A DNA stretch of 64,000 nt, from assembly GCF_033807715.1 (NCBI RefSeq), contig NC_084607.1, positions 16,974,941 to 17,038,940 of the forward strand, written 5' to 3'. The notes beneath the pieces are model-generated. The model saw nothing but the letters and a program-made list of their open reading frames with translations. It did not search any database and was not told the origin of the DNA. The stretch comes from Cololabis saira (Eukaryota > Chordata > Actinopteri > Beloniformes > Belonidae). Numbering within the stretch: the stretch's first letter is position 1; each line of letters opens with the position of its first letter. Positions 57,465 to 64,000 of the stretch are shown piece by piece. The translations under genes and the position numbers were made by a program.

Positions 57465-60400
57465 TCGCCGTAAATAAATTGCCTTTTTGGAGGCCTTAAA
57501 ATGCTCGAAAACTCACCAAATTTTGCACACGCTTCCAGAGTCGCGTAAAATTACGTATTTTATGGGCGACAGGCATGGGTCCACAAGAATGGGCTCTATA
57601 GCGCCACCTATTTTATGTTTTTTGACGAGCCCCACAATATGGTTTGACTTACAGCAATGACCTTTATGTGAGTATTATATTAGACAAAGAGCTACAAAAA
57701 AGTCTTTTGGACCCATGGTCTAAGTTACACAGGAAGTCCGGCATTTTGAACAGAAAATGTCATTTTTCATGAATTCTGATCATTTCTAGGCCTCGTACTT
57801 TAACGAACTCCTCCTAGAGATTTTATCGAATTGGCTCACAACTTGGTTTGTACAATCTAGACACATGGCCGACGCTAAATTGCGAAGCTTTTAAGTTTCT
57901 GCCAGAGGGCGTGACCGTAGTGAACCGGCGAAGTTTGAGGTCATTTTTAAGCTTCGCCATCAAACATCAATTGGCTGTAATTCAGCAATACATGATTTGA
58001 TGTGGTCGAAAACGTATGTGCATGCTTGTAGGTTGAGCCTGAACCCATCTATGGTGGAATATTCAGGATCGGTTGTAGCGCCACCTGTTGGCACCAGGAA
58101 TTGTCATGTCTTCTAGTTTGCATCTGTGCTCCAAACGAGACCAGTTTCTTGATCTCAAAGTTGGTCAGATAATAGGTAAGACATTGACGATGACTGACAG
58201 AGAAAACTGTAAGTTCTTATCAAAGGGCGTCGCTGTCAGAGGTTGTCAAATTTCGGTGTCTCGCCATGAACATAAAAGTTGTTGTAACTTAAACATAATT
58301 GGTCAGAATCAACCCAAAATCAATACATGTAATCAGGCTTCCATTCTGAACAAGTGGATATGACAATCTTGGATGAACTCCATAGCGCCACCTTTTGGTC
58401 AGGTATACATTTTTCATCAAATTATGTGCTTTAGTTACTGTTTGGTTCATCCAATCACAATGAAATCAATACATGTTATTGTTGTAAGTCTCCTTATTGA
58501 CTGCATAGCCTATTGTGGTCAAAGCTTGAATGGAATTGCCATTTTTCGTCACTCTGACTTTTTTGGTAAAATAATAATTTAAAATCAGAGGTTTTGTTAA
58601 ATGTCAATTAAATGTCAGATTTATATACCTTTCAACATGACTAAAAAATCATACACTGGTACCTATAGGTTTTTTTAAAGTTTGTAACTCTATTTTTTTC
58701 AAAATATGAACTTATTTTAAAATAAATCACATTTTTTTTTCTTATGTCCTACAACCTCCGTAACTCCCTAAATATATTGTTTAATGTGTTGTTTAAAGCT
58801 ACAGTTAATTCTATGAAATTGTGTCGGACAGGTGATTTTTCCTTAATATTTATGTTCGATCAGTCTATCTGACAGTCTATCCTTCTCTGTCAGCAGAGTA
58901 GAGGAGAGGGGAGGGCTGCAGCTCCCGCAGGAGGACGGGGGGAGGGGGGGGAGGGGTGGTGGTGGGGGGAGGGGGTGAAGGGGGTTGGGGGGGTGGAGGG
59001 GGGGCGTTGCGCGCGCAGCTCCCGCGGGGGGAGGGGCCGATGTTCAGCGCGGCCGCCATCTTGGTCGAGGCGCCGCATTGACTGCCTGAGAACGTCGGGC
59101 GTGGCCGCCATCTTGGATCGGTATCGCTTTGACTGTAGTCTGTTCACTTCTATTGAGGAAGGAGGTGTCTGCATAAGTAAAATAACTATAACTTGCTTAA
59201 TTTTCAACCGATTTTCACGCGGTTTGCTTTGTTACAAACGGCAGACATGTAGCTATGATACAGGATGCTTGATGTACGTTAAATATGCAAGCTTTCATGC
59301 TAAAATACGTTCTGCAGGTAGTCACACTTCAGGTATACACACATAAGCAAGCCTTTTATTATTTTAATATTGCTGATTATGGTTTACAGTTTAAGATTCA
59401 CAGAATATTCAATTTTTTTGAGATAGGATATTTGAGTTTTCTTAAGCTGTAAACCAGTGGTCGGCAACTGGCGGCCTGCAGGCCAAAATTGGCCCGTCTC
59501 CAATAATATCTGGCCCGTCAGATGACAATTGAAAATCTGATAAATATATATATATATTTTTTTTAAATTATTTACTATCACAAACAGGACAATTTCATAG
59601 AGATTCAGCCCCCCTGCCGTGAAATGCCCCCCCTTGTCATACTTTCCCACAATCACAGTCACAGATAACAAAAATCGGGTAAATGGTTATTGATGTCATT
59701 AATTAATAGCCTGCTTACTGTGTTGTCTTCCATAATATTTGTAAATATATACTTAGGAGTTTATGTTCAATGATAAGCAGACCTTTGGAGCAATATGAGC
59801 CATTCCTTCGAGAATTAATACGGCCCGAACCGTACTTTACTTTTCTCTTTCAAAAGTGTTACCGTGGCGCAATAGACGCCAAAAAGCGCGCCCCCCTTCA
59901 TCTGATTGGTCCATATTTGATAGTTCCCCAAAAGTCACCAAATTTTGCATGCAAGCCAGACTTGGCGATAAATTTGATATTTCATGGTTTGTATTAATGG
60001 GCGTGGCAAAATGGCGCCCCCCGGAAAACTTTGTGCCTCAAGCCCCACAATCCAGTTTGACGTACATGCACGAAAATCGGTACACACCTGTATCATGTCG
60101 CAACTTAAAGAAAAGTCTATTTGCGCCATGGCCAAAACCAAACAGGAAGTCGGCCATTTTTAATTAATTGTGTAATTTTGGCGCAATTTATGCCATTCCT
60201 TCCGCAATTAATACAGCCCGAACCTTAACGTGCACCCAGATGTGTTATACATCAAAATTTGCGTCTCCATCCTGCGACTACGCGCATTACTTTTCTCTTT
60301 CAAAAGTGTAACCGTGACGACGCAAGATGCCAAAAAGCGCGCCTCCCTTTCATCTGATTGGTCCATATTTGATTGTTCTCCAAAAGCCACCAAATTTAGC

Positions 60401-60890
60401 ATGCAAGCCAGGCCTAGCGATAAATTTGATTTTTCATGGTTTGCATTAATGGGCGTGGCCTAACGGCTCAACAGCGCCCACTAGAAAACTTTTCTCTGCC
60501 ATAACTTTTGAAAGGTTTGACATAAAGAGTCGTGGGTGGTATCATGGGACTCGGTATTGAGTCCTTGACCATAATTGGCGAAAATTAGGCCCGCCCCTTC
60601 TTCTGATTGGTTGTCCCGATTTTCTGCTATAACTTTTGAATGGTTTGACATAGAGATTCGTGGGTGGGGTCATCACATTCTGTATGGAGTCCTTGACCTT
60701 CATTGGCCTGAATTAGCCCCGCCCCTTCTTCTGATTGGTTGTCCCTTTTTTCTGCTATAACTTTTGAATGGTTTGACATAGGAAGTCGTGGGTGGTGTCA
60801 TTTTTGATATGCTTATGGGGGGCGGTGGCCGTGAGTGCGAGGGCCCGTTCATCGCTGCTTGCAGCTTTAATTATTATTATTATTATTATT
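57312..60890. repeat. Dispersed 3.4-kb repeat, copy A
   Basis: The head is AGGGCCCGAGCAC...GTGCGAGGACCCT, a near-palindrome present twice with 58-bp period (57318 and 57376), then (ATT)n. The body runs from CTCGCCGTAAATAAATTGCC (57464) and ends GCTGCTTGCAGCTTTAA (to 60870), followed by (ATT)n. It contains a G-rich segment (58905-59040), two GCCGCCATCTTGG sites (59052-59064 and 59104-59116), a repeat pair of about 425 bp (59808-60010 against 60200-60460) and a 128-bp tandem (60503, 60631, 60759). I remember head and tail as very common in fish; the transposon class is unknown to me. Confidence 0.75.
57419..57463. repeat. (ATT)n microsatellite at head of repeat copy A
   Basis: About 40 bp of ATT trinucleotides directly before the body of copy A. 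A shorter ATT tract (about 60869-60890) stands in the same place before copy B. Confidence 0.93.
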
Positions 60891-62665
60891 CTCGCCGTAA
60901 ATAAATTGCCTTTTTGGAGGCCTTAAAATGCTCCAAAACTCACCAAATTTTGCACACGCTTCCAGAGTCGCGTAAAATTACGTATTTTATGGGCGACAGG
61001 CATGGGTCCACAAGAATGGGCTCTATAGCGCCACCTATTTTATGTTTTTTGACGAGCCCCACAATATGGTTTGACTTACAGCAATGACCTTTATGTGTGT
61101 ATTATATTAGACAAAGAGCTACAAAAAAGTCTTTTGGACCCATGGTCTAAGTTACACAGGAGGTCCGGCATTTTGAACAGAAAATGTCATTTTTCATGAA
61201 TTCTGATCATTTCTAGGCCTCGTACTTTAACGAACTCCTCCTAGAGATTTTATCAGATTGGCTCACAACTTGGTTTGTACAATCTAGACACATGGCCGAC
61301 GCTAAATTGCGAAGCTTTTAAGTTTCTGCTAGAGGGCATGACCATAGTGATCCGGCGAAGTTTGAGGTCATTTTTAAGCTTCGCCATCAAACATCAATTG
61401 GCTGTAATTCAGCAATACATGATTTGATGTGGTTGAAAACATATGTGCATGATTGTAGGTTGAGCCTGAACCCATCTATGGTGGAATATTCCGGATCGGT
61501 TGTAGCGCCACCTGTTGGCACCAGGAATTGTCATGTCTTCTAGTTTGCATCTCTGCTCCAAACGAGATCAGTTTCTTGATCTCAAAGTTGGTGAGATAAT
61601 AGGTAAGGCATTGACGATGAGTGACAGAGAAAACTGTAAGTTTGTGTCAAAGGGCGTCGCTGTCAGAGGTTGTCAAATTTCGGGGTCTCGCCATGAACAT
61701 AAAAGTTGTTGTAACTTAAACATAATTGGTCAGAATGAACCCAAATTCAATACATTTAATCGGGCTTGCATTCTGAACAAGTGGATATGACAATCTTGGA
61801 TGAACTCCATAGCGCCACCTTTTGGTCAGGTATACATTTTTCATCAAATTATGTGCTTTAGTTGCTGTTTGGTTTATCCAATCTTAATGAAATTGACACA
61901 TTTGATTGGCAGTAGGTTCCTTGTTGACTGTGTCGCGTATTGTGGTTATTTCTTGAAAGGAATTGGCATTTTTATGTCACTCTGTATTTCTGGAAAAATA
62001 TTAATTAAAAATCAAAGATTTTGTGTAAGGAAAATCAAATGACAGTTTCAGATAGCTTACAACAGGAGTAAAAAATCATACACTGTAACATATTGTTTTT
62101 GAAAAACTTGGTCACTCTAAAAATTAAAAAAATGAACTAATAACGTAAAAAGCTATGTCTTTGTCAATAAATGTCATAGACATATGGGACTTCATAAGTA
62201 TATTGTTTACTGTATTTTGAAAATGTCCTGTGATTTTGATAAACCTAATCATTAGACGTGATTTTAAGTGAATATTTATGTGTGATCAGACTGTGTCTCA
62301 GTCAGATGCAGCAGGACTGCTGCCGCTGAGAAGACTGCAGTAGCACTGGGAGGGGAGGGGAGGGGTTGAGCTCCCGCGGGGGGAAGGTGGGGGGATGAGT
62401 GCAGTTTGGAATGCGCGCGCAGCTCTTCGGGGGAGGGGGGGTGGGGCGCGGCCGCCATCTTGGACCGGGCGCCGATCGATGCGGCCGCCATCTTGGACAG
62501 GGCATTATTTGCGTCTTAGTGCATCATTTCTACTGAGCATGGTTTCTCCCGGACTACAATCATTCATAACTCTCAGACTCTTTACCCGATTTCCACACAG
62601 TTTGGTTTGTACAAACGGCAGAGATGTAGTTATGATACAGGATGCTGTCACACGTTAAAAATACG
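60891..62665. repeat. Dispersed 3.4-kb repeat, copy B (partial)
   Basis: It starts at the same CTCGCCGTAAATAAATTGCC as copy A, 3427 bp later, and follows it closely for about 1 kb. It then becomes more diverged, and similarity ends after 'atgatacaggatgct' (about 62645). It keeps the G-rich segment (62340-62450) and two GCCGCCATCTTGG sites (62451-62463 and 62484-62496). The 3' third of copy A, with its internal tandems and GCTGCTTGCAGCTTTAA end, is absent. Confidence 0.75.
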
Positions 62666-62794
62666 TACATTTATTCTGAAAGACTTTGTATTATGCTCTT
62701 TTACAAAGACATATGGTTTTTGTATAAATTGTATAAGGAAATAAGTTTGATTGTTTATTTGAATTTATTTTAAGAGGAGAGGGGTGTGTTGTTG

Positions 62795-62829
<35 letters not shown>

Positions 62830-63374
62830 TTATTTATTTAGTTGAGAGTGAGAGTGACCTCATGCAAATATCTGAGATTAATTCCAATATCTGCTCAACA
62901 AACCACTTGCTCAGAAGTTGTTGTCTGTGTTTTGAAATATGTATACACTGTTGACATCCCACTTGCATTGGTTGTCGCTGTCTTGCCTGTCTCACTCACT
63001 GTTTTTTTTTTGTTTGAGTCATTTTTCTTTATTTCTATTATTATCATAGCCTGTAATTCCTGTATATAATCGAATTGAATCAATGTATTTTACAATTAGC
63101 TGTGATGTACAATAATTGTCATTAAAACCGATAATATTCCTATTTGTTTTAATTGAAATGAGAGAAAAACATTTAATTTTATCAAAATAGAAAAATAATA
63201 TTTATAGCTTATAGGCTATAAAAATAATGTTCATTAAAGCAGTATATAAATACCATGTTATAGCTATCTGTTTCTGGTTATTTTCATATAAAAGTACGTT
63301 TTTCAATGTTTATAATTATTCACAAGTATGCAGTGTTATAACTACATCTCTGACGTTCATAACAAACTAAACTG
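62666..63374. other. A/T-rich gene-free stretch
   Basis: It contains an AT/ATTT microsatellite (about 62796-62840) and A/T-rich sequence with no exon or transposon terminus that I can identify. Confidence 0.4.
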
Positions 63375-63959
63375 TTAGAAAATCTTTAAAGGGGGACCTA
63401 TTATGAAAAACACGTGTTTTCTTGTTTTAACATATTTAAAGTGGTCTCCCCTCAGCCTGCCAACACAGAAAAGATGAAATCCCATGAAAATCTGCAGGGT
63501 CTGCTCGCCCCCACCCTTACAGAGTCCCCCAGTGTCACGTGGTTTCTGTGAGCCGTTAAGATTGGTGCATTTTCTTAACGTCACCAAAATGCACACCACC
63601 CCTCGGGTCTCCTCCGCTGCTGAAACCACGCCCACCACCAGCTCTGCCGCTCGAGCTGCAGCCATTATTACAAGCAGGGGCTGTTTCCACAGCGAGGGAG
63701 AGTTAAAATGAGGTTTTTCCTCGACAAGGCGGTGCCGAGAGGGAGAGAGAAAAAAAAGGCGCTGGAGGAAGACACGGCCAAATGTCAAAAATTGGTTGAT
63801 TTATTCAGCCCCCTCCACAGCAAAGATGCGTCCGCACGTAAGTTGCAGTTCACTTTCAGGCTACACAGTGTAAATATGCAGCCTATAAACCCTGGCCGTT
63901 AAATAAAAATAAGGATTGAGATTTTAAAATTATTGATTTATAAGACACTTTATTATAAT
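63375..63959. other. Possible transposon-derived segment with short open frame
   Basis: It starts near 'aagggggacctattatg', a repeat end I remember from fish. The frame 63708-63902 (MRFFLDKAVPRGREKKKALEEDTAKCQKL is its charged start) has a good donor AC|GTAAGT at 63838, so it could be a first coding exon. The product is not recognised; a transposase-derived N-terminus is only a guess. Confidence 0.25.
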
Positions 63960-64000
63960 CAGTACTCGAGTTGAGGGGGGATGAGGGGGATTTCCCCCCT
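63960..64000. mobile_element. Terminus of hAT-type element CAGTACTCGAGTTG, copy 2
   Basis: CAGTACTCGAGTTG at 63960-63973 is followed by a G-rich block. It equals the reverse complement of the right end of the 17156-17841 element, so a second, oppositely oriented copy begins here and is cut by the window edge. Confidence 0.75.

Noticed and set aside
58877..59207. Pro-rich minus-strand frames
   Set aside because: They are readings of the G-rich segment of a dispersed repeat.
42126..64000. Search for B3GNTL1, the human neighbour downstream of TBCD
   Set aside because: No glycosyltransferase motif or exon was recognised on either strand; it may lie elsewhere or beyond the window.

Overview
The window is teleost fish nuclear DNA, probably from a percomorph. 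It has multi-exon genes with GT-AG introns, dense fish-type transposon debris and large microsatellites. Four vertebrate genes can be assembled exon by exon, and in each the exon phases join without a break: nkiras2 (minus, 192 aa), dnajc7 (plus, 487 aa), tbcd (plus, 38 coding exons, 1193 aa) and znf750 (minus, 608 aa, lying wholly inside tbcd intron 13). Assignments rest on remembered family sequence and motifs; no database was searched.

Layout. 1-4.2 kb: no recognised gene. 4.2-5.7 kb: nkiras2, encoding a Ras-like inhibitor of NF-kB signalling. 7.7-16.3 kb: dnajc7, a TPR/J-domain Hsp70-Hsp90 co-chaperone, divergent from nkiras2 and preceded by a housekeeping-type promoter. 16.3-19.7 kb: a transposon cluster that interrupts the 5' flank of tbcd. 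19.7-42.1 kb: tbcd, tubulin cofactor D, with znf750 (an epidermal differentiation regulator in mammals) antisense in a 4.3-kb intron. 42.1-64 kb: no recognised protein-coding gene. This last part holds several hAT-type non-autonomous elements with intact 8-bp target duplications, LINE fragments, a 1.7-kb TTCC array inside a hAT-like element, and two tandem copies of a 3.4-kb dispersed repeat with GC-rich, YY1-site-bearing segments.

How the genes relate. dnajc7 and tbcd both act in protein folding (general chaperone relay; tubulin heterodimer assembly), but nothing here shows co-regulation. The nkiras2-dnajc7 pair and the tbcd-znf750 nested pair are both conserved vertebrate arrangements. In human the two pairs lie far apart on chromosome 17; here they are joined with about 3.4 kb between them. 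No operon, CRISPR array or prokaryote-type system is present. The most unusual content is structural: the TTCC-filled element, the inverted pair of minisatellite-bearing elements, and the nested insertions in the tbcd 5' flank.
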